From Eriocheir sinensis (taxonomy: Eukaryota; Arthropoda; Malacostraca; Decapoda; Varunidae), in assembly GCF_024679095.1 (NCBI RefSeq), contig NC_066529.1, forward strand, positions 2,677,094-2,741,093: a stretch of DNA of 64,000 nucleotides, read 5' to 3'. The position numbers and the translations under genes were made by a program. Shown here in pieces: positions 1-12,134 of the stretch (the stretch's first letter is position 1; each line of letters starts with the position of its first letter). The notes under the pieces were generated by a model, which was not told the origin of the DNA, made no database searches, and worked only from the letters and a program-made list of their open reading frames with translations.

Positions 1-1000
1 GTTAGGGAGACAGGCGTATGATATAAACAGAGCAACTGGTGGAATGTTGCAGGAGAGGAATAATGAAGGAAGGGGAGGAGGGGAAAGAGAAAATGATGGA
101 GGGAAGGGAGGATTAACAAAAGGATATGAGGTAAGGGAGAGAAAAGAAGGTTAGGGAGAGATAGCTTTGATGGAGGAGAGAAAGAGGAAGGTTAAGGAAA
201 GGGAGCATAAAGAAGAGAATGATGGAGGGAAGGGAGGAATAATTTAGAGATTGGAGATAAAGAGAGAGAATAGAAGGGTAAGGGAGAGATGGAGAGATGG
301 AGGAGAGGGAGGTTAAGGAAAGGGAGCATAATGGAAAGGAAGGGGAAGGGAGAGGAGGGATAATCAAGGGAGAGAAGATAAAGGGAGATAATAGAAGACA
401 AAGGGGGAGATAAAACGATGGAGGTGAAGGGAGATTAAGGGAAGGGGAGCATAAGGGAGAGAAGAAGGGAGGGGAGGAATAATCAAGGGAGAGAATAGAA
501 GACAAAGGGGGAGATAAAATGATGGAGGAGAGGGGAGATTAAGGAAGGGGAGTACAAGAAAAAGGAAGGAGAGAGGGGAGAAATAATTTAAGGATAGGAC
601 GTAAGGGAGAGATAAGATGATGGAGGAGAGGATGATTAAGGAAAGGGAGCACAAAGGAGATGAGGGAGTTATGTAAGGGGAGACAGGTGGCCAGGGTGGA
701 AGGGAGAGGAACAGAAGAAGAGAAGCGTAGAGGGCAGGGAGCAATCAAAGGTTTTAATAGAGATGGCATGGAGGCAGTAAGGAGGAGGAGGAAAGGGTGA
801 GTTGGTCATTTGAATAAGAGGGAGGAAGGGAAGGAATAGGAACAGAAGAAGGCAAGCTTAAAGAGAAGGGACAGTCAAAGCTTTTAGTAGAGGCGGTAAG
901 GGCAGGGAGGTAGAGTGAGGGAAGGTGAGGGGACGGGGCATTAGAGAGGGAAGAACGGGGTGAGTTAGTGGTTGAATAAGAGCTGTGTGTGTGTAGGATA
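1..1000. repeat. Purine-rich imperfect tandem repeat block
   Basis: The + strand is almost pure A/G here, built from degenerate copies of a GATGGAGGAGAGG / TTAAGGAAAGGGAGCATAA pattern. Open frames across it on either strand encode only Ser/Pro/Leu-rich low-complexity peptides and are not genes. Such long purine strands can form triplexes, but that is inference. Confidence 0.8.
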
Positions 1001-1077
1001 AACAAGATGAGGTAAGCTGAGGTGAGGTAAGCTGAGGTGACGCGATAACGAGGGTAAGGAAAGGTAAACAAAAAGCC

Positions 1078-1140
1078 ATACAGCCACCACCACCACCACC
1101 ACCACCACCATCACCACCACCACCACCACCACCACCACCT
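1078..1140. repeat. (CAC)n microsatellite
   Basis: A CAC/CCA trinucleotide run with one interruption. No gene seen around it. Confidence 0.9.
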
Positions 1141-1159
1141 TGTTACACGTTCCTTTCAC

Positions 1160-2054
1160 TCTTTGGTGCGTTGCTGTGAAGGTTTTTAACAGTGGACTGG
1201 AAGAGATTTGAAGGAAGAAGATAAAATAAGACCAGGAAGGATAGTTAGGGGTATAGAAAGTGGAAGAATGTAAGAAAAGAAGGAAGGAAGGAAGGAAGGA
1301 AAGAAAGACAGGAAGGAAGGAAGAATGTATTTACAGATAGATAGATGGACAGTTGGATGGGTCGAGAGAGGGAGGGAAGGAAGGAAGGAAGAAAGCAAGG
1401 GAGGGAGGAAAAGAGAAAGAAAAGAAAGACTAAGAAAAGAAAGAAAAAGTAAGGAAGGAATTCAGTCACCTAACCTATCTCTCCTTTCTCTTCCTTTACC
1501 CTTTCGAAAATCAAGATCATACCACTCAAGCAATCAAATCAACAAGCAAGAATATAATCAAGCAGACTAACTAAGCAAGGCAGTAAGAGGCAATTCAGTG
1601 AGTCAATTGGAGAGGGACGAAGCAATTAGAAAAGGTAGCTAATCCATTACGAAGGTTTGCATAGTTGCTCATCCTCCCTCCCCGCTGCCCTTTTTTTCTC
1701 CCCTCCCTTCGAGTCTTCAACGGGCAGGGCAAGGAAGAGATGGGTAGGCGGTCAGTGGTCAGTGGTCAGTTTTTTCCCCTTTTTTGCTGGGGGAGGAAAA
1801 TGGTCGAGCGGGGATCTTATTTTGGTCCTCGTCTGCTTCGTCATCATCGTCATCTGCATCATCATCATCTTCTTCTTCTTCTTTCTTTCTTTCTTTTTCT
1901 TCTTTTCTTGCTTCTGTTCTTCGTTATCAATGTTTTCTTTTTTTATTCTCGTCCTCCTTCTCCGTCTCTGTTTCTTCCTCCTCCTCCTCCTCCTCCTCCC
2001 TCTCAGCAGAAGGCTTCAAATGGCATGTAAAGAGGGAAAGGAAGGAGTTCACAG

Positions 2055-2057
<3 letters not shown>
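1160..2057. other. Gene-free low-complexity stretch
   Basis: GGAA-type repeats (about 1,260-1,470) followed by pyrimidine-rich TTC/CTC runs (about 1,840-2,000). No splice-bounded exon or recognisable protein motif on either strand. Confidence 0.6.
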
Positions 2058-2114
<57 letters not shown>

Positions 2115-2141
2115 AAAAATGTATAGCGTAACGAGAATTCA

Positions 2142-2180
<39 letters not shown>
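2058..2180. repeat. (CA)n followed by (GT)n microsatellites
   Basis: A (CA)n run at about 2,058-2,111 and a (GT)n run at about 2,144-2,180 are separated by 32 bp. The order CA then GT makes them an inverted repeat that could pair in single strands. Confidence 0.9.
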
Positions 2181-2181
<1 letters not shown>

Positions 2182-2298
2182 GGCCTAACAGGTAGTCGAT
2201 AGGCCCCCCACACAGGTAAGCAAACAACACCTGCTGGCAAGGGTGACAATGTGGGTGCTTACTGTACCCTTATCTTACTGTTATCTAAGTGGTATAGT

Positions 2299-2300
<2 letters not shown>

Positions 2301-2388
<88 letters not shown>
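2301..2388. repeat. (CT)n microsatellite
   Basis: An uninterrupted (CT)n tract of about 88 bp. It is the complement of the (AG)n tract that begins about 80 bp downstream. Confidence 0.95.
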
Positions 2389-2390
<2 letters not shown>

Positions 2391-2464
2391 ATTGGCATGT
2401 ACTCTCTCCTAAGTAACCGTCTCATCCTCAAGGACGTTTGTTCCACACACACACACACTGAGCG

Positions 2465-2466
<2 letters not shown>

Positions 2467-2551
<85 letters not shown>
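2467..2551. repeat. (AG)n microsatellite
   Basis: An (AG)n tract of about 85 bp, inverted relative to the preceding (CT)n tract. Arg-Glu and Ser-Leu reading frames across it are artefacts. Confidence 0.95.
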
Positions 2552-2555
<4 letters not shown>

Positions 2556-2859
2556 ACAAGAAGAACGAGAACAAAAACAAGAACAAGAAAAAGAAGAAAA
2601 AATAAAGAAAAGTTAGAATGAAAGAAGGTAGGTAGGAAGGAAGGAACGGTAAAAGGAGGGAAATAAGATGTTGCTAGGAAGGAGAAGGAGAAGGAGGGGA
2701 GAGGAGACAGGAAGGGAGGAAGGGGGATAGGGAGGGAGGGGAGCACATCTCAGGGTGACCTACACACCTGCCTCAAGTCCGCCCTCACCTTCTTTTTGCC
2801 CCGCCTCTAATGGCAGACCCGGTCAGCTCTTCAAGGCCACTCCAGATGCGACCTGCCCC

Positions 2860-3125
2860 CTGCACGTGGCTTGGAGGGGCTGAGAGGGGCGGGGGAAGAG
2901 GGAGAGGGGCTGAGAAAGGGGTGAGGGGAGCTGAAAAGGGGTAAGGGGGGATGGGAAGGGTTGGGGGGTGGTCCGGGAATGGATGAGACGGGTTGGGAAA
3001 GGGTGAGAGGAACTGGGAAGGGGTGAGGGGTGCTGGGGAGGGGTGAGGGAAGGTGGTGAGGAGGGCTTGAAAGGTGTGATAGTGGTCTGGATGGACTGAG
3101 ACGAGCTTCAAGAGAGGTTGGGTTG
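2860..3125. repeat. G-rich short tandem repeats
   Basis: Repeats of GGGGTGAGGGG/GCTGGGAAGGGG type with many G runs of 3-5 on the + strand, so potentially G-quadruplex forming. No gene. Confidence 0.65.
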
Positions 3126-3820
3126 CGCTTCCACAATGCTGGAGAGAGAGAGTGAGAAGGAAGAAATGACTTTGAAGGAGATGAAAGTTGTTTAGAAGAG
3201 CATGTGAGTTGTATCGAAATCTAGACATTAATGGAAATGGATCAAAAGGACTTACTGGGGTTTCAGATCCTATGAAAAGGGTTTGGAAGGAGTGTTTATG
3301 GATTTAGAAGGGTTTGGGAATGGTTAGAAAGGGTTAGAAGAGCTTGAGATGAGGTTTGGAGAGTCCTCAAGGGGATAAAGAGCACATAGCCCCCCAAAAA
3401 AAGATAAAAAAAAAATTGTGGAGATAAAAACAGATAAGAAATGAAAGTTTAATTGGGATGACGAAGAGCAAGAGTGGGTTGAGTCCTTTCCCACGCAGCA
3501 TCCAGGCATCTATCAAGAATGTATGTGTCTCTTTTTGAAACCGTGTCCTTCAATTTTACGGTTCCTTCACTTCCACTCTTACCAAAAAAAGAATAGTTTA
3601 GTGCAATCGAAATTATAAACTCGTTCTCGTCCCCTTTAACTACGTGGCGATGCGCAGAGGCGAATGGAGAGTGATTATTATTATTTTTTTTACTTCGCTA
3701 ATTCGGGATTATTAAAAGGAGGACGCAGTAGTTATATAATCTATTAGACATCATAAAGTTGTGTTAATAATTATATATAATCTTCGTACTCGTGTTACCT
3801 CCTTCCTGGCGCTTTGCATA
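3126..3820. other. No recognisable feature
   Basis: AT-rich sequence with homopolymer runs. Nothing gene-like seen on either strand. Confidence 0.5.
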
Positions 3821-3824
3821 TTAG

Positions 3825-4285
3825 TGAAGGTGAAAGGAAGGAACGATTATGATTTTGGTATGTTTTTTTTTTCTTTCCCATTCTCTCTATCTACCTATCT
3901 ATCCATCTATCTTTTTATCTATATATCTATCTTTTTTGTCTATTTATCTACATAGCCTATTATCTTTCTATCTTTATGAAAGCGAAAGGAAGAAATGTTT
4001 ATGATATGGGGTATGCTTTTTTTTCCTCAAAGTCTCTCTATTTTGTTATCTATATCTATCTCTCCATCTCTCTATGAAGGCGGAAGGAAAGAACATTTAT
4101 GATTTGCTATTTACTTGTTTTCTCTCTTGCAGTTTATCTTTCTATCCATCTATCTATCGTTTTTTATCTATATTTTTTTCTCTACCTAACTTCCTTATTT
4201 TTATCTACGTATATCTATCTATCTGTCTGCCTACCCATCTTCAATTTCTCTATCTACCTATCTATGTACCTATTTATCTATCTCT
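3825..4285. repeat. Three-copy repeat with TATC/CTAT tracts
   Basis: A GAAGGCGAAAGGAAGAA...TTATGAT segment recurs near 3,825, 3,975 and 4,073, each followed by degenerate (CTAT)n. Length varies through the tetranucleotide part. Confidence 0.65.
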
Positions 4286-4423
4286 TAATCTCTTATCTCT
4301 ACTTGCAAACACTCTTAGGAACTCCAATTTCCGGGGCCATCTCTCCTTGGCCCTATAAGTATGTGTTTGCGTACCGGAGGAGGAAGCGGATGTGTCTAGG
4401 TGTGGAATGAGGAGCAGAAGCCG

Positions 4424-5300
4424 GCGGATTCTGAGCGCTTCAACGTTACAACCTTTGCTCGCTCTGCCATTAGCATCAGAATTAGGCTGAAGATTAAGAG
4501 GAGGAAATAAAGTTAAGGGTATCGTTTGGAGTTGTAAGTAAGCGCATGTGTTGTGTTATGTGATGTTCAGCTCCGGGTTCCGTTAAACTTCAGAACCTTG
4601 TCTTGCTCCATTATTAGCCTCAGAATTAGGGCAAACTATAAGGGGAGGAAATAAAGTTAAGGGTATCGTTTGGAGTTATTAGTAAGCGCATGTGTTGTGT
4701 TATGTGATGTTCAGCTCCGGGTTCTGTTAAAGTTTAGAACCTTGTCACACTCCATTATTAGAGGCAGAATTAGGCTAAAGATTAAGGGGAGGAAATAAAG
4801 TTAAGGGTATCGTTTGGAGTAGTATAAGTAAGCGGATGTGTTGTGTTATGTGATGTTCAGCTCCGGGTTCTGTTAAAGTTTAGAACCTTATCACACTCCA
4901 TTATTAGAGGCAGAATTAGGCTAAAGATTAAGGGGAGGAAATAAAGTTAAGGGTATCGTTTGGAGTTGTAAGTAAGCGGATGTGTTGTGTTATGTGATGT
5001 TCAGCTCCGGGTTCCGTTAAACTTTAGAACCTTATCACACTCCATTATTAGAGGCAGAATTAGGCTAAAGATTAAGGGGAGGAAATAAAGTTAAGAAGAT
5101 CGTCTGGAGTTATTAGTAAGCGCATGTGTTGTGTTATGTGATGTTCAGCTCCGGGTTCCGTTAAACTTTAGAGCCTTATCACACTCCATTATTAGAGGCA
5201 GAATTAGGCTAAAGATTAAGGGGAGGAAATAAAGTTAAGAAGATCGTCTGGAGTAAGTAGTAAACGGATGTATTGTGTTATGTGATGTTTTGAGAAATTG
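4424..5300. repeat. ~144-bp tandem satellite, about six copies
   Basis: The landmark CTCCGGGTTC recurs at 4,571, 4,715, 4,861, 5,005 and 5,149, a spacing of 144-146 bp. Each unit also carries GGAGGAAATAAAGTTAAG and TGTGTTGTGTTATGTGATG. Copies are highly alike, with degenerate edges at both ends and a (GATA)n patch near 5,325. No long frame. Confidence 0.9.
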
Positions 5301-5339
5301 AAGATGGGTAGGCAGAGATAGAAGGATAGATAGATAGAT

Positions 5340-6100
5340 ACTTCAGCAGTTCCGGGTTCCGTTAAACTTTAGAACGTTGTCTTGGTCCACTCTTAGCATC
5401 AGGATTAGGTTAGACGGTATTGAATAGGAAGTAAAGGTGTTAAGTGATAATTTAAGAAGTGGTAATGTGATAGGAAAGGAAGGTTAGGAGGTACTTTAGA
5501 ATCTGTACGTTCCCACTTTGCATCAGAAGTGAACTAAATGATAAGGATTAGGAAGTTAAAGTAAGAAATATAGATTGAGATAGTGGTTTGTTAAGAGATG
5601 GAGGGAGAAACATGGGCACTGTAAAAAAAGTGATCTAGTGTTCTTCATCTGCGTGAGAATGAAAGAGAGAATGATATGAGAAGTAAGTAACAAGGTAAAT
5701 AATTTGAGTAAGATAATAGAGTTGAAATATCGGTGCAAAGTATCGAGAACTTCCAAAGACTCCTCGATCCTACCTTTTGCCTCAGATATAGACTTGAGCA
5801 TTACCGAAAAGGAATAGAACAACAACAACAACAAAAAAAAAAAGGAGGCAGGAATTAAAGTAACGGAAAGGGGCGGTGGTTAGGGCGGTACTGCAGGCTC
5901 CTTTTCGGCATCCATTTGCATGACAATGAGAACATGAAAAAAAAAAAAGGAAATTGGAGAAGCGTGACTCTGTACTGGACTCATTTACATCAGAATGGAC
6001 GACGGACGGCACAAGGGAGGGATGGGAGTGAGATGCAAGGTGAGGGAGTTTTTGGATGAGGGTACGAGAACAAAGAAGTATATTGAGGCTGTATCCGTAG
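5340..6100. other. No recognisable feature
   Basis: AT-rich sequence with oligo-A runs. No supported exon, RNA gene or repeat family. Confidence 0.5.
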
Positions 6101-6117
6101 AAGTGGAGACATCGCGA

Positions 6118-6600
6118 GGCTGCACTGCCCTCAAATTTGTGACGAAAAATGAAAATGGACAGAATCGCGAGAATGTACTGTGTCTGTGGCGAAAAAAGGA
6201 AATCACAGAAGCGCCAGACTGCACTGCCCTCAAATCTGTGACGAAAAATGGAAATGGACAGAATCGCTAGAATGTATTACCCTCAAATCTCATGCGGAAA
6301 AGGGAAATCACAAGCGCCAGACTGCACTGCCCTCAAATCTGTTACGAAAAATGGAAATGGACAGAATCGTGAGAATATACTGCCCTCAGATCTGTTACGA
6401 AAAAGGAAAATAACAGAATAATGAGAATACTCTGCCCTTTAAATTTGTTACGAAAACATCACTTTATTCTTGAGATAAATAAATAAGGGTTTTAAGTTAG
6501 GGATGTTGATAAAAAATGGAAATAAGAGACCCGGGAGAATGCACTGCCCTCAAATCTGTTATGAGAAATGAAAATAACAGACGATTAGAAAATAAAAATG
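6118..6600. repeat. Degenerate tandem repeat (CACTGCCCTCAAATCTGT)
   Basis: CACTGCCCTCAAATCTGT plus GAAAATGGACAGAATCG segments recur about every 55-65 bp from roughly 6,118 to 6,420, with a last copy near 6,540. Frames through it are short and repeat-derived. Confidence 0.75.
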
Positions 6601-7284
6601 TGTATAATTGGGAAAGAAATGATTAGGCCCTGTAGCTATATATAGTTTACCCCTTTTGTATAATAGTTCATGTTTATCTGTAGAACCAAAGAGATAGTCA
6701 GAGTTCTTTTTCTACTCCTCTGATTTCGTACCAGAAGCAACACAGCGAGAGGAAAGAAGAATGATATGAAAGTAGGTCAAGTGAGAAGCAAGATAAGTAG
6801 TGATCAGATTATAAAAAATAAAAAAATACCCAGGCTCAAGAAAAATGATATGAAAGTAGAGTCGAATGAGAAGCAATATAACCAGTGAGTAAATTATATA
6901 AAGAAAAAATAAACACCCAGGCTCTACCATTCCCTCCAGCCATGACAACTGGTGGTGGAGGTGGTGGTGGTGGTGGTGGAGGTGATGTAGGTGGTGGTGG
7001 TGGTGGTGATCAGCTGTGGCCGTTGTGTTGCCTCCGACATATGTATAAAAAAAAAAAAACGAGATAAGTGTTATTAAACTGGTTTGTGAAAAGATGAAAT
7101 TTTGTTCCTCGATTATTATTATTTTTTTTTTTATATGTTTATAAATGTATATAATCAGGAGTCAGTTTGGATGCGTCAATGGTTAGAGGAGGGCAGTTTG
7201 GGTCCGCGTATGCTGAAGCCTCGACCTTGGTGACGCCGAGAATGCTGTTTATACGCACACACCTGACCTAGAAAATGCAGGTAC

Positions 7285-7287
<3 letters not shown>
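6600..7287. other. Gene-free stretch with a GGT tract
   Basis: AT-rich, with a near-duplicate of an AGAATGATATGAAAGTAG segment (about 6,760 and 6,845) and a (GGT)n tract at about 6,950-7,009. No exon recognised. Confidence 0.5.

Positions 7288-7362
<75 letters not shown>
7288..7362. repeat. (CA)n microsatellite
   Basis: Perfect dinucleotide run of about 75 bp. Confidence 0.95.
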
Positions 7363-7365
<3 letters not shown>

Positions 7366-7495
7366 CCATACGCATCATAATGTACGCAAACACACCAGCT
7401 TATTATAGATGTTTAAAGGATATATACATTCAAACATACTTACCTTCTTACTTACTGAATGGCTGACTGACTGACTGACTTACATATACAAACAT

Positions 7496-7605
7496 ACACA
7501 CACACACACACACACACATTATATGGAGTAAATGGAAGGTAATACACGGGTAGTCATCTCGAAAAGACTCATTCACAGTCGACAGATGACCTTGAATATA
7601 TAAAC

Positions 7606-7659
<54 letters not shown>
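7496..7659. repeat. Two (CA)n arrays around a short unique segment
   Basis: (CA)n at about 7,496-7,518 and 7,609-7,657 with about 90 bp of unique sequence between them. Confidence 0.9.
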
Positions 7660-8090
7660 CCACAACCTCAACCCTCACTCCCTCAACCTTCTCCTCCTCT
7701 TCCTTTTCCTCTCCCCTTCCTTGAACGTTCTCGTAAATGTAATCTCTCCCTCCCTTTCTTTCTCTCCCCTTGAGGACCTCTTTCTTACCTCGTGTCCCTG
7801 CGCATTGCCCCCTAAATATTTGATGCATTCGATTTCTCCTCCCCAGGGTGAGAAAAGTTGGACTAAAAGCGTTCGCGGACTCGGTGACAGGGGAGGAGGT
7901 GGTGCAGGTGGTGGTTATGGTGGTTATGGTGGTGGTGGTGAATTATTTCGCTTCCACCACCACGTTTATTACCGAGAGGGGTGAGGGAAGGCGTTGTTCT
8001 AAAGGTGGTGTGGTGGTGGTGGTGATTAAGGTGATGAGAGTGAGGGTGCTGAGTGGTGGAGGTAATGGGAGCGGTTGGGGAGGTGGTGGA
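7660..8090. other. Gene-free, GGT-rich stretch
   Basis: Pyrimidine-rich then (GGT)n-rich (about 7,895-8,060). Frames here are Gly/Val or His/Thr low complexity. Confidence 0.5.
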
Positions 8091-8270
8091 CGAAAGGAAT
8101 GGGAGGAAGGAAAGAGGAGTCATGAGAGGAGAAGGCAAGTCTGGAGAGGGCAAGAGAGGTGGAGAAGTGGAGGAGAACAGAGTAGGGGAAGTGGAAGAGG
8201 GCGTAGTAAGAGAATGGTATGGGGAGGAAGAGGTGGAGGAGCAGAGTAGGGAAGGTGGAGGAGGGCTTTG
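8091..8270. repeat. Purine-rich repeat unit, copy 1
   Basis: A ~180-bp purine segment containing GGCAAGTCTGGAGAGGGCAA and GAACAGAGTAGGGGAAGTGG. A closely matching copy lies about 1.3 kb downstream at 9,412-9,590. Confidence 0.8.
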
Positions 8271-8528
8271 AGCAGTGGTTCCCAAAGTGGGCAGTCCCGT
8301 ACACTCGGAGGCGGTGGGAAGATCTGAGGAGGCGGTGAGGAATATATGGGCGGTAGAGGGGCGGCAGGGGGCATTAGGAGCAATTGATAACTTCTTACTA
8401 AATATAAATAACAAAATATGTGTCATAGATACTAAGACTAAGCTAAAGGAACACGCCTTATAAATGAAAAAAATATATAAATGAGAGAATGGTTTTAGTT
8501 TGCTTCGTACGAAACTTAGGGCTTAGGG

Positions 8529-8531
<3 letters not shown>

Positions 8532-8607
<76 letters not shown>
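8532..8607. repeat. (AG)n microsatellite
   Basis: Perfect dinucleotide run of about 76 bp. Confidence 0.95.
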
Positions 8608-8610
<3 letters not shown>

Positions 8611-9411
8611 TGTTAATGTTAGTGGGAGAGGGGGAAGACTGAGTGATTTTGGAGAGGGGAGGTGGCAGAAGAAAGACAATTTGAGTGGCGGTGTAATTTA
8701 GGACCTGGGAAGGCTGAGGAAAGGTAAGGGAATATACCTGTTGATGAGAGGAAAAAGGTGCTACTGTATTGGGAAGGGGGAGGGGGAGAGGAGGCTGTAC
8801 AAGGCAGGCTGAAGTGATAATTAGGAGGGGAAAAAAAAGGCTTGCAAGGCGACGTTAATGAAGGGAAGGTGAAATAAGGCAATGGCGATAATGGAAAGTT
8901 AGCGATATACTGGAAAGGTGAAGGAGAATGTGGTGGAGGGATATGGTAGGCAGGATAGGGTGTAGTTGCTAAGGGTGAAGAAGGAGAGCAGTGAAGGGTA
9001 GTTATAGCCAAGAGGTAAAGGGACTAATTTGGCCTCAAGGAATGCCGGAGAGAGGGAGAGAGAGGGGGATGGAAGAATGGAAGGAGAGTGGGAGGGGAGA
9101 ACTTTAGTACGACCAGGGAGAGAGAGATTAATTAGAGATAGATTTTACGTGATGGAATGCAGAAGAGAAGAGGAGAAGGAGAAGGGGGACTTATGCAACA
9201 GAAAAAGGAAGTTAAAAAGTATATTCAAATTTCACTATAGGGGATAAGGGATAAGAGAAGGAGAATAAAGAAAAATAATAAATTAGTTTGCCTTAGATTT
9301 TAGAAGGGATAGGTTTACTTAGATCTGTTGGGAATGAGGTATAAAAAATTAACACTTCAGTAATAGTAGTTAAGTTAGACTGGATGATGATGAGTAATGA
9401 GTGAGTGAACG
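8608..9411. other. Purine-rich gene-free stretch
   Basis: AG-rich low-complexity sequence with no identifiable exon, between the two copies of the ~180-bp repeat. Confidence 0.55.
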
Positions 9412-9786
9412 AAAGGAATAGGAGGAAGGAAAGAGGAGTGATGAGAGAAGGCAAGTCTGGAGAGGGCAAGAGAGGTGGAGGAGTGGAGGAGAACAGAGTA
9501 GGGGAAGTGGAAGAGGGTATAGTAAGAGAATGGTTTGGGGAGGAGGAGGAGGAGGTGGAGGAGCAGAGTAGGGAAGGTGGAAGAGGGCATAGTAAAAGGA
9601 GTGGTGGATTGGAAGCAGAAAAGGGAGGAGGAAGAAGTGGAAAAAGGTAGAATAGGGGAGGTGGAGGAGGGCAAAGTAAACGAAGTAGTGGATTGAGAGC
9701 AGGGATGGAGGAGGAAGAAGTGGAAGAAGGCAGAATAGGGGAGGTGGAGGAGGACAAAATAAAAGAAACAGTTGATTGGGAGCAGG
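9412..9786. repeat. Purine-rich repeat unit, copy 2, plus shorter derivatives
   Basis: 9,412-9,590 repeats the 8,091-8,270 unit. It is followed by shorter GTGGAGGAGGGCAAAGTAAA / GATTGGAAGCAGGGAGG derivatives. Confidence 0.8.
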
Positions 9787-9853
9787 GAGGGAGGAGGAGG
9801 AGGAGGAGGAGGAGGAGGAGGAGGAGGAGGAGGAGGAGGAGGAGGAGGAGGAG
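9787..9853. repeat. (GAG)n trinucleotide array
   Basis: GGA/GAG run of about 67 bp within the polypurine region. Confidence 0.95.
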
Positions 9854-9904
9854 GTGGAGAAGAGTAAAATAAAGTAAGGGAAATACTGGTTTAGGACAAG
9901 GAGG

Positions 9905-10235
9905 GAAGGAAGAGATGGATAAGTACTGTAGGGAAGCGGAGAAGGATATAGGAAGGAAGGGAATGAGAGAGGAGGAGGTGGAGGAGCAGAATTGGGGAGT
10001 TAAAGGAAGGCAGAGTAAGAGAAGGGATGGTTTGGGGACAAGAAGAGGAGGAGGAAGTGGTGGAGGAGAGGTGGATGAGTACTGTAGGGAAGTGGAGAAG
10101 GTTATAGGAAGGAAGGGAATGAGAGAGGAAGAGGTGGAGGAGCAGAATTGGGGAGGTAGAGGAAGGCAGAGTAAGAGAAGGGATGGTTTGGGGACAAGGA
10201 GAGGAGGAGGAGGAAGTGGAGGAGGATCAGAGTAG
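9905..10235. repeat. Two-copy ~157-bp purine repeat
   Basis: GTACTGTAGGGAAG through GGGACAAG appears twice, from about 9,920 and 10,078. Both copies carry GGAGGAGCAGAATTGGGGAG. Confidence 0.85.
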
Positions 10236-10883
10236 GGTAGTTGGAGGAGGGGAGGAGAGGAGGAGGGGATGAGGTGGTGGAAGAGTAGATTGATGAGGTG
10301 TGAGCCGCGCAGGGACGGTAGCGTCGGTGAGTGAAACAGGTCATCCGTCTCGTCTTAGTCTCCCGCACGGCCCTGCCCGCCCCGCTCCCTGCCGCCGCTG
10401 CCTTCACCACCACGAAGAGAGAAAAGAGGACGAGGAAAAAGGTACATCGAGGAAGGAGAGAAGCAAGAACGAGGGAAAAGATAGATCGAGGAAGGAGAGA
10501 TAGAAGGACGAAGAGAAAGGAGGACAAAGAATAAGTAGATCGAGAAAGGAGAGGACGAAGGAAGAGTAGATCGAAGGAGAGAAAGGGCGAAGATAAAGAT
10601 AGATTGAAGGAGAGAAAGAATGGGAAGGAAGTAAGGATGAGATGGAGCAGAAGGAGGGTTAAGGACTTGTAAGAACTCAGAAAAAGAATCACCACCACCA
10701 CTACCACCACAACTACCACCACAACCACCACTATCACTGCCAGCACCGCCGCCCCTGTTGCTATTCCTTCGGTTGCTATTCAGAATCGGTTAGCTGTCAT
10801 ACACCGGTGAGTCTGTGCCCATACCACACCCACACCCGCCGCGTGGAGGGCTGTGGGCTGGGGCTCACTCCAGAGGTTATACT

Positions 10884-10885
<2 letters not shown>
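10236..10885. other. Gene-free stretch
   Basis: Purine-rich, with a repeated AGATCGAGGAAGGAGAG motif (about 10,450-10,560) and a CAC-rich tract (about 10,690-10,735). A short GC-rich patch at about 10,300-10,420 shows no exon boundaries I can defend. Confidence 0.5.

Positions 10886-10969
<84 letters not shown>
10886..10969. repeat. (GT)n microsatellite
   Basis: Perfect dinucleotide run of about 84 bp. Confidence 0.95.
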
Positions 10970-10970
<1 letters not shown>

Positions 10971-11193
10971 GCTTTCCCTTCTGTGTTCTTGCGATACTGT
11001 TAATGTAGGTGACAATCCCCCGTGGATTTATATTGCGTCTGTGGTCATGATTTGCTTGTATGTTACATAGAACATTGCCATAATAAATCACCATCCCGTA
11101 ATGTAACACCACTGAGTGCCGGGGATTATTGCGTGTTAATAGAGTTTCTCTAAGATATAAATTATTAAAATTTCAAGTTAATCAAGCGATTTT

Positions 11194-11224
<31 letters not shown>

Positions 11225-12046
11225 TTTTTTTTTTTTTTTTTTGCTCAGTCGCTGATGCACCCCCTTGCCTCTTACACGCACACAGGATGCTTTATTAGTG
11301 TCCTAACAAGCGTACATGTTTATTCATATACAAGCTTTTTTTTTATTCGATTAATTGTCTTTTGCATGATGTGCAAAGAATATGACCTCTAAAAAATAAA
11401 CCTATAAGTTTTTTTCTAAAATAGTTGAACTCATAACCCCCAGTTCCTATCAGTACCATTCGAAAACTAAAAGCGAAGATGCATTTCGTGAGTATTTTAT
11501 ACTAGTTTTGAGAAAGCGTAATTGAAGTGCTGTTCCTATTTTCGTACCTCAGTGAAGTTTAAATCCCGCTAACTTGCTCGCATGTGAATTTTATGGACTC
11601 TATAGTCACATATTAATGCATGTACATAACGACCCAGCTCCTGTTCCCCCTTAGAAAAAGGTATAAGTCGCCGAGGGGAGAGGGTGTTGGGCGCGCCACG
11701 CCCCTCATTGTAGCCGGGTTCGATCAGACTCACCGCTCACAACTCACCTTCGACGTCACTTCTAATTACCTTCAATTTTCGCCACTTTGTATCTTATTAT
11801 TATAACCAGAGAAAATTAATATGTTGGAAGTAACTATTAACCCGTATAAGTGGTTCACTGAAAGCTCTTAGAGAACTGGTTACAGCTCACTGATATTGCT
11901 GGAGCTGATCTCAGGGGAATGACCAAGGAAGGGAGAGCTATAGGCGTCTGCTTTCCCTTTTGTGTCAAGCTATTCTGCTTCCTCCAAAACAACATTCTCT
12001 GGCTAAATAGTCTTCATCTATACTCATCTTACGTCTTCTTAAAAGT

Positions 12047-12051
<5 letters not shown>
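10970..12051. other. AT-rich gene-free stretch
   Basis: Contains a (TTTA)n tract at about 11,193-11,226 and several homopolymers. A GGGTTCGATC at about 11,718 resembles an RNA polymerase III B box, but no convincing A box or tRNA fold is present. No exon seen. Confidence 0.45.

Positions 12052-12131
<80 letters not shown>
12052..12131. repeat. (AG)n microsatellite
   Basis: Perfect dinucleotide run, followed by two copies of GGTGGGTTACAGAGGACGGA. Confidence 0.95.

Positions 12132-12134
<3 letters not shown>

Noticed and set aside
11660..11745. B-box-like GGGTTCGATC as a tRNA or SINE head
   Set aside because: No matching A box at the right distance and no similarity to the other SINEs in the window.
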